Assembly: GCA_017308215.1 (NCBI GenBank) | Contig: JAFKFQ010000446.1 | Location: 1 to 32,834, forward strand | Direction: 5' to 3' | Length of the DNA: 32,834 nt | DNA from: a bacterium | GTDB taxonomy: Bacteria; Planctomycetota; Planctomycetia; Gemmatales; Gemmataceae | Shown here: in pieces, positions 15,410 to 23,193 of the stretch | How positions within the stretch are numbered: position 1 is the stretch's first letter | Layout: the number at the start of each line of letters is the position of its first letter | The notes under the pieces: model-generated | What the model was told of the DNA's origin: nothing | Database searches by the model: none | The model's input: the letters and a program-made list of their open reading frames with translations, nothing else | Position numbers and translations under genes: made by a program

Positions 15410-17224
15410 TCAGCGCCAGTCCGGCCCGGCAATGGTGACGAGTCCGGGGCCGTCCCCCTTCGCGGTAGCAATCATGCGAGCGTTCCGCCGGTCGGCGTCG
15501 CACACCACCAGGAACGACTCGAACTCGACGCCGGGGAGGGGTGCCGCTTCGCGGGGCTGCTTCCCCCGCCACGCATAGGCAACCCGTCGGCCGTCCGGCG
15601 ACCAGCAGTAGCCTTGAAGTTCCGAGTCCGGCGGGTAGTCGACGAGGGGGGCGACCGCCCCGGTCGTCAGGTCGAGAACGACGGGAACCCGGATCACCCG
15701 CTTGCCGTCCGCGTCCGGCAACAGGTACTGTTCGCACAGCACCCGTTTGCCGTCCGGCGACAGCCGGCCGTTCAGGAGCAGGTCGGTCGGGGCGTTCGCC
15801 ACCTTGTGCTCGGTCCCGTCCCGGTTCAGGAGCCGGAGGCGGAAGCCCGCCCGCCCGCCGCCCTCCCGGGGCATCACGACTTGCTGAGTGACGAAGAGCC
15901 GGCCGTCGTGCGACCAGTCGGTGAGGACGTGGTCGGCCGGAATCGGGAGAGGGGCGACCGCCTTCGTGGCCACGGCCACCAGCTTGTGAACCCCTGTCAG
16001 ATCCTTCCCCTTGCTCGTGCAGCTGGTGGTGGCGATTCGGGTTCCATCCCCGGACCAGGCGAACGTCACGAACGGCGAGCCCCTGACGCCGAGGTCGGTC
16101 GGCGGGTCGTTGCCGGCCGTCTTGCGGACGAACAGCCGGAACTCCGGCGCGGGGAGGGGAACAATCGGGTCGCCGGGCATGGGGAGTCGCGACGCATCGG
16201 TCTGCACGAGGTAGGCGACCATCGACCCGTCCGGGGAGAGCCGCGGTGACGGGAGCGGGCTGTGCTCGTCGTTGTCCTCCGTAACCGGAACGGCGTTCTT
16301 CCCGTCCGGATCGATCATCGTGAGCCGGCCGTTCAGGTAGAACACGATCCGGTTCGGCCCCGTCGGTAGCGGCGCAGCCTTCGGCGCCGGCGGCTGCGCG
16401 ACCGCGACGCGAACCGGCGGGGCGGGCGGGTCGGCGGGGGCGGGCTGAGACCCGAGCAGACCGGTCACCAGCGCCGCCGACGCGACCACGGCGACGGCGG
16501 ACGGGATCAGTTTCTTGAGGGTCATGGCGCGACCGACTCCGTGGGCGAGGGCGGCGACCGCGGCCGGGGCCGGGGCGCCGGTGGCGAGGGCGGAAGTCGC
16601 GGACGCCAGCGCGGGCGGGACACCCGCCCCGGCGAGGGCGGCGAGGACGGCAGGGGCGAACCCGCGGGCGGTCAGCCGGGCGGCGAGCTGCTCCCGGGCG
16701 GCGGCGAGCCGGCTGCTGAGCGTCCCCTCGGCGATGCCGAGTTCCCGCGCCACCGCGGCGCGGGATCGGCCCTCCAGCTCGCACAGCACCACCGCCGCCC
16801 GGTACGCGACCGACAGCCGCCCCACCTCGTCGAGTACGGCGCGAGCCGCGTCCGGGTCGACCGGCTCCGCCGCCCGGGCCGGCACGTCCGGCACGTCCCC
16901 CGTCGCCTCGCGCCTTCGCCACGGCCGCTCCGCAGCCCGCCGCGCGACCCGCACCGCGACCCCGTACAACCACGCGCCCAGCGGGTTACCGGGGCGGACT
17001 TCCCTGGCCCGGCGGGCGAGCACGAGGAAGACCGCCTGGAAGGCGTCTTCCGCGTCGTGGGTGTGGCGGGTGAGACGGCGACACACGGCCAGGACGGCCG
17101 GGCCGTGGCGGCGGACGAGGTCGGCGAACGCGGCGTCGTCGCGGCCGGCGACGAACCGGCCGAGCAACTCGGCGTCGGTCGGCGCCACGACGAGCGGGCC
17201 GAGCCGGGCGGCGAGGCGGGACAT
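15410..17224 (-). CDS. ECF sigma factor with TM helix and PD40-like propeller
   Basis: The 604-residue protein has region 2 at about 20-98, region 4 at about 130-186 (with AAVARELGIAEGTLSSRL), the transmembrane helix at about 239-258, and a propeller from about 285 ending in PDWR. Its sigma half is almost the same as that of the gene at 17331-19133; the first codons and 5' flank share 112 consecutive identical bases. The propeller is closer to other members, with WSGDGTRIATTS, DWSHDGRLFVTQ, LSPDGKRVLCEQ and WSPDGRRVAYAW blades. The start is ATG 17224 after GGAGG. Confidence 0.92.
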   Translation of the reverse strand: MSRLAARLGPLVVAPTDAELLGRFVAGRDDAAFADLVRRHGPAVLAVCRRLTRHTHDAEDAFQAVFLVLARRAREVRPGNPLGAWLYGVAVRVARRAAERPWRRREATGDVPDVPARAAEPVDPDAARAVLDEVGRLSVAYRAAVVLCELEGRSRAAVARELGIAEGTLSSRLAAAREQLAARLTARGFAPAVLAALAGAGVPPALASATSALATGAPAPAAVAALAHGVGRAMTLKKLIPSAVAVVASAALVTGLLGSQPAPADPPAPPVRVAVAQPPAPKAAPLPTGPNRIVFYLNGRLTMIDPDGKNAVPVTEDNDEHSPLPSPRLSPDGSMVAYLVQTDASRLPMPGDPIVPLPAPEFRLFVRKTAGNDPPTDLGVRGSPFVTFAWSGDGTRIATTSCTSKGKDLTGVHKLVAVATKAVAPLPIPADHVLTDWSHDGRLFVTQQVVMPREGGGRAGFRLRLLNRDGTEHKVANAPTDLLLNGRLSPDGKRVLCEQYLLPDADGKRVIRVPVVLDLTTGAVAPLVDYPPDSELQGYCWSPDGRRVAYAWRGKQPREAAPLPGVEFESFLVVCDADRRNARMIATAKGDGPGLVTIAGPDWR

Positions 17225-17253
17225 CCGGGAACCTCCGGGCGGCCACCGCGGCC
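17142..17253. repeat. 112-bp direct repeat, copy 1 (copy 2 at 19051-19162)
   Basis: Positions 17142-17253 and 19051-19162 are identical base for base (offset 1909). They cover the first codons and ribosome-binding region of two neighbouring array genes. This points to recent duplication or gene conversion. Confidence 0.85.
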
Positions 17254-17283
17254 GCCCACCCGATTTTTCCGGGCGGGCGGACC

Positions 17284-17291
17284 GGCGCGTC
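17284..17291 (-). promoter_or_regulatory. Array upstream block GACGCGCC (for the gene at 15410-17224)
   Basis: The octamer lies 59 nt upstream of the ATG at 17224. The preceding minus-strand bases GGGAACCCGACC contain GGAAC, as at 15362. Confidence 0.45.
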
Positions 17292-17330
17292 GGTCGGGTT
17301 CCCGAATTCTCGTCACCCCGGCCGTCGGCG

Positions 17331-19133
17331 TCAGCGCCAGTCCGGGATGCCGAGGGTGAGGATCCACTGGCCCTGGCCCTTCTCGGTCAGGACCGTGCGC
17401 GGGTTCCGCCCGTCCGGGTCGGCCACGATCAGATGCGACTCGGTCTCCTTCATCAGCCGGTCTTCCTGCGTCCCCTCGTGGATCTGGCGCCAAGTGTAGG
17501 CGATCTTCGTCCCGTCCGGGGACCAGCAGAACCCCTGGAGCTCGGCGTTGAGCGGGATCCCGTCGACCGGCGCCCGCTTGCCGGTGGCCGTGTCCAGCAG
17601 CACGAGCGTCCGCCGCCCGTTGGGCAGGGCGTTCCTCGTCGGCCGCGGCACGTCGCAGCACAGCACCCGCTTCCCGTCCGGCGACGGGAGCCCGAACCCG
17701 GTCAGCGTCTTCTCGTCGGTCAGCGCCTTGTGCTCGGTCCCGTCCACGTTCATCAGGTGGAGGCGGATCCGCGGCGCTTCTTCGGTACCGCCCAGACTGG
17801 TCGTCAGGAGCTTGTCGCCGGGAACCCAGCCGGTGATCACGTGGTCCGACGGGAGCTTCAGCGTGGTCGTCTTCCCCGTGCCGGCGTCCACCAGCAGGTG
17901 CGTCGCCTCGGGCGGGCCGTTCCCCCTATTGGCGACCGCGCACGCGGCCAACTTCGTGCCGTCCGGCGACCAGGCGTACACCTCGCACTCGGCCTCGGTC
18001 TCGACCACCGGCCCCTTCCCGCCGACCGGGCGGATGACCAGCTTTCGCCGCTGCTGCTGCCCGGGCGGGGTGTCCTCGATCTTCCCGACGAGCTGGAGGA
18101 ACGCGACCCGCGTCCCGTCCGGGGAGAGCTTGGCGTCGAGGGACGGGAGGGACGCGGGCGACCCCTCGAAGGCGACCGTCTCGTTCTTCCCGTCCGGGTC
18201 GAGGAGGACGAGCTTGCGGTTCTTGTAGACGAGAATCTTGTTCGGCCCCTTCGGGAGCGGCCGCGGCGCGGCCTTCGCCGCGGGAGGCTGAACCGCGACG
18301 GAGGCCGCGGGGATCGCCGAGGCGGCGGGAATCGGCGGCGCGTCAGCGGCCGGCGGCGCCGCGAAGAGGCCGGCGGCGAGCGCCGCTGACGCGACCGCGG
18401 CGAGCGGGATGAGGAGCAGTTTCGGACGGATCATGGCGTGACCGACTCCGCGTGCGAGGGCGGCGACCGCGGCGGGAGCCGGGGCGCCGGAACCGAGAGC
18501 GGAGGTCGCGGACGCCAGCCCGGGCGGGACAGCGACGCCGGCGAAGATCGCCAGCGCGGCTGGGGCGAGTCCGCGGGCGGCGAGGCGGTCGGCGAGCTGC
18601 TTGCGGGCGGCGGCGAGGCGGCTGCTGAGCGTCCCCTCGGCGATCCCGAGCTCCCGCGCCGCCGCCGCCCGCGACCGCCCCTCCAACTCGCACAGCACCA
18701 CCGCCGCCCGGTACGCCGCCGACAGCTGCCCCACCTCGTCGAGTACGGCGCGGGCCGCGTCCGGGTCGAACGGGTCCGCCGCTCGGGCCGGCACGTCCGG
18801 CACGTCCCCCGTCGCCTCGCGCCGCCGCCACGGCCGCTCCGCCGCCCGCCGCGAGACGCGCACCGCCACCCCGTACAACCACGCCCCGAGCGGGTCGCCG
18901 GGGCGGACCGACCCGGCGCGGCGGGCGAGCACGAGGAACGCCGACTGGAAGGCGTCTTCCGCGTCGTGGGTGTGGCGGGTGACGCTCCGGCACACCGCGA
19001 GGACCGCGGGGCCGTGGCGGCGGACGAGTTCGGCGAACGCCGCCTCGTCACGGCCGGCGACGAACCGGCCGAGCAACTCGGCGTCGGTCGGCGCCACGAC
19101 GAGCGGGCCGAGCCGGGCGGCGAGGCGGGACAT
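17331..19133 (-). CDS. ECF sigma factor with TM helix and PD40-like propeller
   Basis: The 600-residue protein has region 2 at about 20-98 (DAFQSAFLVLARRA), region 4 at about 130-186, the transmembrane helix at about 237-256, and a propeller ending in PDWR. The sigma half pairs with the gene at 15410-17224. The propeller half pairs instead with the genes at 19235-21052 and 21184-23034: all three share KGPNKIL or KGPSKIL at the first strand, WSPDGTKIAYTWRQ or close variants, and the KETES or KETEW segment. It is therefore a mosaic. In one blade, GWVPGDKLLTTS replaces the usual DWSRDGRFLT. Confidence 0.92.
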   Translation of the reverse strand: MSRLAARLGPLVVAPTDAELLGRFVAGRDEAAFAELVRRHGPAVLAVCRSVTRHTHDAEDAFQSAFLVLARRAGSVRPGDPLGAWLYGVAVRVSRRAAERPWRRREATGDVPDVPARAADPFDPDAARAVLDEVGQLSAAYRAAVVLCELEGRSRAAAARELGIAEGTLSSRLAAARKQLADRLAARGLAPAALAIFAGVAVPPGLASATSALGSGAPAPAAVAALARGVGHAMIRPKLLLIPLAAVASAALAAGLFAAPPAADAPPIPAASAIPAASVAVQPPAAKAAPRPLPKGPNKILVYKNRKLVLLDPDGKNETVAFEGSPASLPSLDAKLSPDGTRVAFLQLVGKIEDTPPGQQQRRKLVIRPVGGKGPVVETEAECEVYAWSPDGTKLAACAVANRGNGPPEATHLLVDAGTGKTTTLKLPSDHVITGWVPGDKLLTTSLGGTEEAPRIRLHLMNVDGTEHKALTDEKTLTGFGLPSPDGKRVLCCDVPRPTRNALPNGRRTLVLLDTATGKRAPVDGIPLNAELQGFCWSPDGTKIAYTWRQIHEGTQEDRLMKETESHLIVADPDGRNPRTVLTEKGQGQWILTLGIPDWR

Positions 19134-19162
19134 CCGGGAACCTCCGGGCGGCCACCGCGGCC
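19051..19162. repeat. 112-bp direct repeat, copy 2 (copy 1 at 17142-17253)
   Basis: This is the second identical copy, spanning the 5' end and ribosome-binding region of the gene at 17331-19133. Confidence 0.85.
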
Positions 19163-19191
19163 ACCCACCCGGTCTTCACGGCGGGCGGGCC

Positions 19192-19199
19192 GGCGCGTC
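19192..19199 (-). promoter_or_regulatory. Array upstream block GACGCGCC (for the gene at 17331-19133)
   Basis: The octamer lies 58 nt upstream of the ATG at 19133. The minus strand before it reads GGAAATCCGACC, a weaker match to GGAAC than at 15362 and 17284. Confidence 0.45.
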
Positions 19200-19234
19200 G
19201 GTCGGATTTCCGGAATTCTCGCCGTCCGGCCGCG

Positions 19235-21052
19235 CTACCGCCAGTCCGGGGCGCCGAGGGTGAAGATCCACTGGCCCGGGCCCTTCGCGGTCAGGACCGT
19301 GCGCGGGTTCCGGCCGTCCGCGTCGGCGACCACCAGACGCCACTCCGTTTCCTTCCGGCCTCGCTCGTCGTCCGTGCCCGGGTGGATCTGGCGCCAGGTG
19401 TAGGCGATCCTCGTCCCGTCTGGGGACCAGCACACGCCCTGGAGGTCGCCGTCCGGGGCGATGTCCGCGACCGGCGTGCCGCGGCCGGTCGCCACGTCGA
19501 TCAGTACGAGGGCGTACCGCCCCGAGTCGACCTTCCCGCCGACCCGCGTGAGGGCGGGGCGCAGGCCGAGCAGCCGCGCCCCGTCCGGGGACGGGACGCT
19601 GGAGACGACGACGTCCGTCCCGTCGGTCACTGCCTTCGACTCGGTGCCGTCGCGGTTCATCAGGTAGACGCGCCCCTTCGGCTCGGTGGTCGTGAACGAC
19701 AACTGCGTCGTCGCGAACCGCCCGTCGGCCAGCCAGCCGGTGACGACGTGTTCCTCCGGCAGCCGAACCCGCGTCGCCTTCCCGGTCTGCGCGTCCACGA
19801 TGCGGTGGTCGAACCCCGCCCACTCATGCATGCCCGGACGCCCGGCGGCCCGACCAGCGACCAGTTCGGACCCGTCGGCCGACCAGTGCACCCTCTCGCA
19901 GTCGATCCCGAGGTCCACCGGCCCCGCCTTCGCACCGAGGGTGTGGATGAAGAGCGACCGCCGCGGCACCTGCTCCCCCGGGGCCGAGGCGACCGAGCAG
20001 ACGACCGCCACGCGCTTGCCGTCGGGCGACAGCTTGGCGTCGAACGCGAACCCGGTTTTCGGGTCGTGCGAGGCGAGGGGCGTCTCGTCCTTCCCGTCCG
20101 GGTCGATGAGGACGAGCGTGCGGTTCTTGTTGATCAGGATCTTGCTCGGCCCCTTCGGCACCGGCCGGGCCGCGGCCGGCTGCACCGCGGTGACGGTGAC
20201 AGCGGCCGGCGGCGCGGGCGGCGCATCGGAAGCGGGCGGTGCGGCAAGCAGGCTGGCGGCGAACACCGCCGCGGCGACCGCGGCGACGGCCAGCGGGGCG
20301 AGCTTGAGTTTCTGGACGACCATGGCGCGGACCACTCCGTGCGCGAGGGCGGCGACTGTGGCCGAGGCCGGTTCGCCGGAAGCGAGGGCGGAGGCCGCGG
20401 CCGACAGCCGCGGGGGGACGGCCGCCGGCGCCAGTGCCGCCAGCCCGAGGGCCGCGACGCCCCGCTTCCGCAGCCGGTCGGTGAGGAGCTTTCGCCCCTT
20501 CGCCAGCCGGCTCGAAATCGTGCCCTCCGGCACCCCGAGCCGCCCGGCCGCGTCCCGCCGGCTGACGCCGTCGAGTTCGCACAGCACGACCGCTGCCCGG
20601 ATGTGGTCCGGCAGGGCGGCAACCTCCTCGTCGAGCGCCCGCAGGGCGTCGGCGTCGGGGGGCTGGTGCGACTCGGCGGGGCGGTCGGGGAGCGTGGGCA
20701 CGGGCGCCTCGCGGGCGCGGCGGCGGGCAGACACGGCGCGGGCCTCCCGGGCGACCCGGACGGCCACCCCGTACATCCACCCCCGGATCTCGTCCGGCCG
20801 CTCCACCCGCCCCGCCCGGCGGGCGAGGACCAGGAACGCCGCCTGGAAGGCGTCGTCCGCGAGGTGGGAATCACCGGTGACGCGCCGGCACACGCCGAGC
20901 ACCATCGGGCCGACGCGGCGGACGAGTTCGGCGAAGGCGTCGGGGTCGCGGGTGCGGGCGAACCGAGCGACGAGCCGGCCGTCGGCCGGGGGGTCGTGGT
21001 CGGCGGCCCGGGCGAGCCGGCCCAGGGACGCGGACAGTGCGGGGCGGGACAT
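19235..21052 (-). CDS. ECF sigma factor with TM helix and PD40-like propeller
   Basis: The 605-residue protein has region 2 at about 30-105 (HLADDAFQAAFLVLARRA, GWMYGVAVRVAREA), region 4 at about 140-195 (CELDGVSRRDAAGRLGVPEGTISSRLAKGRK), the transmembrane helix at about 250-270, and a propeller ending in PDWR. The sigma half belongs with the truncated gene at 1-603 and differs clearly from the other members. The propeller belongs with the genes on either side (17331-19133, 21184-23034). The start is ATG after GGAGG with a 5-nt spacer. Confidence 0.93.
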   Translation of the reverse strand: MSRPALSASLGRLARAADHDPPADGRLVARFARTRDPDAFAELVRRVGPMVLGVCRRVTGDSHLADDAFQAAFLVLARRAGRVERPDEIRGWMYGVAVRVAREARAVSARRRAREAPVPTLPDRPAESHQPPDADALRALDEEVAALPDHIRAAVVLCELDGVSRRDAAGRLGVPEGTISSRLAKGRKLLTDRLRKRGVAALGLAALAPAAVPPRLSAAASALASGEPASATVAALAHGVVRAMVVQKLKLAPLAVAAVAAAVFAASLLAAPPASDAPPAPPAAVTVTAVQPAAARPVPKGPSKILINKNRTLVLIDPDGKDETPLASHDPKTGFAFDAKLSPDGKRVAVVCSVASAPGEQVPRRSLFIHTLGAKAGPVDLGIDCERVHWSADGSELVAGRAAGRPGMHEWAGFDHRIVDAQTGKATRVRLPEEHVVTGWLADGRFATTQLSFTTTEPKGRVYLMNRDGTESKAVTDGTDVVVSSVPSPDGARLLGLRPALTRVGGKVDSGRYALVLIDVATGRGTPVADIAPDGDLQGVCWSPDGTRIAYTWRQIHPGTDDERGRKETEWRLVVADADGRNPRTVLTAKGPGQWIFTLGAPDWR

Positions 21053-21109
21053 CGGAACCTCCGCGGCGGGCCACCGCGGCCCGCCACCCCACCTGGGGCG
21101 GCGCCGCCG

Positions 21110-21117
21110 GGCGCGTC
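21110..21117 (-). promoter_or_regulatory. Array upstream block GACGCGCC (for the gene at 19235-21052)
   Basis: The octamer lies 57 nt upstream of the ATG at 21052, the same distance as for its sigma-half twin at 1-603. Confidence 0.45.
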
Positions 21118-21133
21118 GCGGGAAAATCGAAGA

Positions 21134-21161
21134 AAGCCGGCCGGGTTCGCCCGGCCGGCTT
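21134..21161 (-). terminator. Terminator hairpin of the gene at 21184-23034
   Basis: A perfect 12-bp stem (21134-21145 with 21150-21161) encloses a TTCG-type tetraloop and is followed in minus-strand direction by TCTTCGATTTTCC. It lies 22 nt after the stop. Confidence 0.65.
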
Positions 21162-21183
21162 CATCCTCGCACGCCCGGCGGTG

Positions 21184-23034
21184 TCACCGCCAGTCCGGGG
21201 CGCCGAGAGTGAAGGCCCACTGGCTCGCGCCGGTCGTGGTCAGGACGGTGCGGGCGTTCCGCCCGTCCGCGTCGGCGACCACCAGGCGCGACTCCGTTTC
21301 CTTCCGGGCGCGCTCGTCGTCCGTGCCCGGGTGGACCTGGCGCCAGGTGTAGGCGATCTTCGTCCCGTCCGGGGACCAGCACACACCCTGGAGGTCGCCG
21401 CCGGACGGTACCCCCCCGACCGGCGTGACGCGGCCGGTCGCCACGTCGATCAGCACGAGTTCGTCCCGCTCAGACTCGGCCTGCCCGTCGACGATCTTGA
21501 GGGTGGGGCGCAGGCCGAACAGCCGCTTCCCGTCCGGAGACGGGACGCTGGACGCGACGACGTCCGTCCCGTCGGTCACGACCTTCGACTCGGTGCCGTC
21601 GCGGTTCATCAGGTAGATGCGGGCCTTCGGCACGGCCGGCGTGCCGGACAGCTTGGTCGTCACGAACCGGCCGTCGGCCAGCCAGCCGGAGACGACGTGG
21701 CCGGCCGGTAGCCGGACCGGCGTCGTCTTCCCGGTCCGCGGGTCCACGGCCGTGTGGGCGAACACCGGGGCGGTGCGGTCGCCAGTGACCCGGCCGGCGA
21801 CCAGTTCGGACCCGTCGGCCGACCAGAACACCGTCTCGCACTCGACCCCGGTGTCCGTACCCGGCCCCGGCTCGCCGAGCGCGCGGACGAATAGCCGGTG
21901 CTCCCCCTGCTGGGCGGCCGGGGGCGCGCCCCGCTTCTGGACCTCGACGACGAGGGCGACGCGCTTCCCGTCCGGCGACAGTTTGGCCTCGGCCCCCGGC
22001 CCGAAGGTGTCCTTCTCACTCACGCGCGTCTCGTTCTTCCCGTCCGGGTCGATGAGAACGAGCTGACCGTTCTTGGCGATCAGGATTTTGTTCGGCCCCT
22101 TCGGCACCGGCCGCGGCGCAGCCTTCGGCGCCGGCGGCTGCGCGGTGACGAGCGCGACGGGGACCGGCGGCGCGGGCGGCGCATCGGGGGCGGGTGGCGC
22201 CGCGAGCAGGCCGGCGGCGAGCGCGGCAGACGCGGCGACCACTGCGATTGAGAGCAGCGTGGGCTTGAGCTTGTGAAGGAACATGGCGCGCAAGACTCCG
22301 TTCGACAGGGCCGCGACCGCGGCCGGTGCGTGCTCCGGGGCCAGCGCCGATGCGACCGCCCGCGCCGGCAAGTCAGCCGGGACCGCGGCGTGGGCCGCGT
22401 CCCCGAGTGCGACCGCCAGCCCGCCCGCACCGAGCGTCACGCCGCGCGCCGCCAGCCGTGCGGCGAGGCGCTGGCGCGCGACCGCCAGCCGGCTGTACAC
22501 AGTCCCAACCGGCACCCCGAGCGCGGCCGCCACCTCGACCTGGGGTTCGTCGCGGAGGTCGCACCGCACCAGCAGCGTGCGGTACTTCTCCGGCAGCGTC
22601 GCAAGTTCGGCGTCGATCACGGCGGCGAGGTCGGGGTCGGGGGTGGCAACGCTACTCGCGGCGTCGGGGAGGTGCGAGCACGGGGTTTCGCGGGCGGAGC
22701 GGCGGGCGGCCATCGCGCGGGCCTCGCGGGCGGTGCGGACCGCCACCCCGTACAGCCACCCGCCCACCGCCTCGCGCGGCACCACCGCCGCGGCCTTGCG
22801 GGCGAGGACGACGAAGACCGCCTGGAAGGCGTCCTCGGCGTCCTGGTGGTGGCCGGTGACCCGGCGGCAGACGGCGAACACCATCGGCCCGAACCGCTCG
22901 ACGAGCGCGGCAAACGCCGCCCCGTCGCGGGCGGCGACGAAGGCGGCGAGCAGGGCGCCGTCGGAGCGCGGGTCGGCGGGGGCGACGGCCCGGCGGGCGC
23001 GGGCAACGACGGCGGACAGCCCGGGTAGGGGCAT
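21184..23034 (-). CDS. ECF sigma factor with TM helix and propeller; first array gene
   Basis: The 616-residue protein has region 2 at about 30-108 (HHQDAEDAFQAVFVVLARKA, GWLYGVAVRTAREA). Region 4 at about 138-195 is distinct, with LPEKYRTLLVRCDL and QVEVAAALGVPVGTVYSRL in place of the array-typical CELEGRSRAAAARELG. The transmembrane helix is at about 258-279 and the propeller ends in PDWR. The propeller closely resembles the gene at 19235-21052 despite the different sigma half. ATG 23034 is chosen by alignment; the longer frame upstream shadows the divergent gene at 23194. As the 5'-most member it shares a divergent intergenic region and lacks the GACGCGCC block. Confidence 0.92.
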   Translation of the reverse strand: MPLPGLSAVVARARRAVAPADPRSDGALLAAFVAARDGAAFAALVERFGPMVFAVCRRVTGHHQDAEDAFQAVFVVLARKAAAVVPREAVGGWLYGVAVRTAREARAMAARRSARETPCSHLPDAASSVATPDPDLAAVIDAELATLPEKYRTLLVRCDLRDEPQVEVAAALGVPVGTVYSRLAVARQRLAARLAARGVTLGAGGLAVALGDAAHAAVPADLPARAVASALAPEHAPAAVAALSNGVLRAMFLHKLKPTLLSIAVVAASAALAAGLLAAPPAPDAPPAPPVPVALVTAQPPAPKAAPRPVPKGPNKILIAKNGQLVLIDPDGKNETRVSEKDTFGPGAEAKLSPDGKRVALVVEVQKRGAPPAAQQGEHRLFVRALGEPGPGTDTGVECETVFWSADGSELVAGRVTGDRTAPVFAHTAVDPRTGKTTPVRLPAGHVVSGWLADGRFVTTKLSGTPAVPKARIYLMNRDGTESKVVTDGTDVVASSVPSPDGKRLFGLRPTLKIVDGQAESERDELVLIDVATGRVTPVGGVPSGGDLQGVCWSPDGTKIAYTWRQVHPGTDDERARKETESRLVVADADGRNARTVLTTTGASQWAFTLGAPDWR

Positions 23035-23105
23035 CGGTCGGACTCCGGTCGGCCGGCACCGCGCCGGCCTACGTATATTGGGGCGCCGGCGGTCGGCCCT
23101 TCGGT

Positions 23106-23134
23106 CGGGGCGCGGAATTATTTCCCGCGCCCCG
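23106..23134. promoter_or_regulatory. Palindrome in the divergent intergenic region
   Basis: Ten-base arms (23106-23115 and 23125-23134) flank an AT-rich 9-base centre, AATTATTTC, unusual in this GC-rich DNA. It lies between the array (start 23034) and the divergent gene (start 23194). It could be an operator or the overlap of two promoters, or a hairpin in either leader. The function is inferred from position only. Confidence 0.4.
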
Positions 23135-23193
23135 GGCGCTTGCCCCGCGGGCGGTTCTCGGCGATGCTCACGGTCCCCGGCCGGAGACTCCTC

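Noticed and set aside
15303-16973. 5' extension of the gene at 13599-15302
   Set aside because: It is a shadow of the gene at 15410-17224. Alignment with paralogues places the start at 15302.
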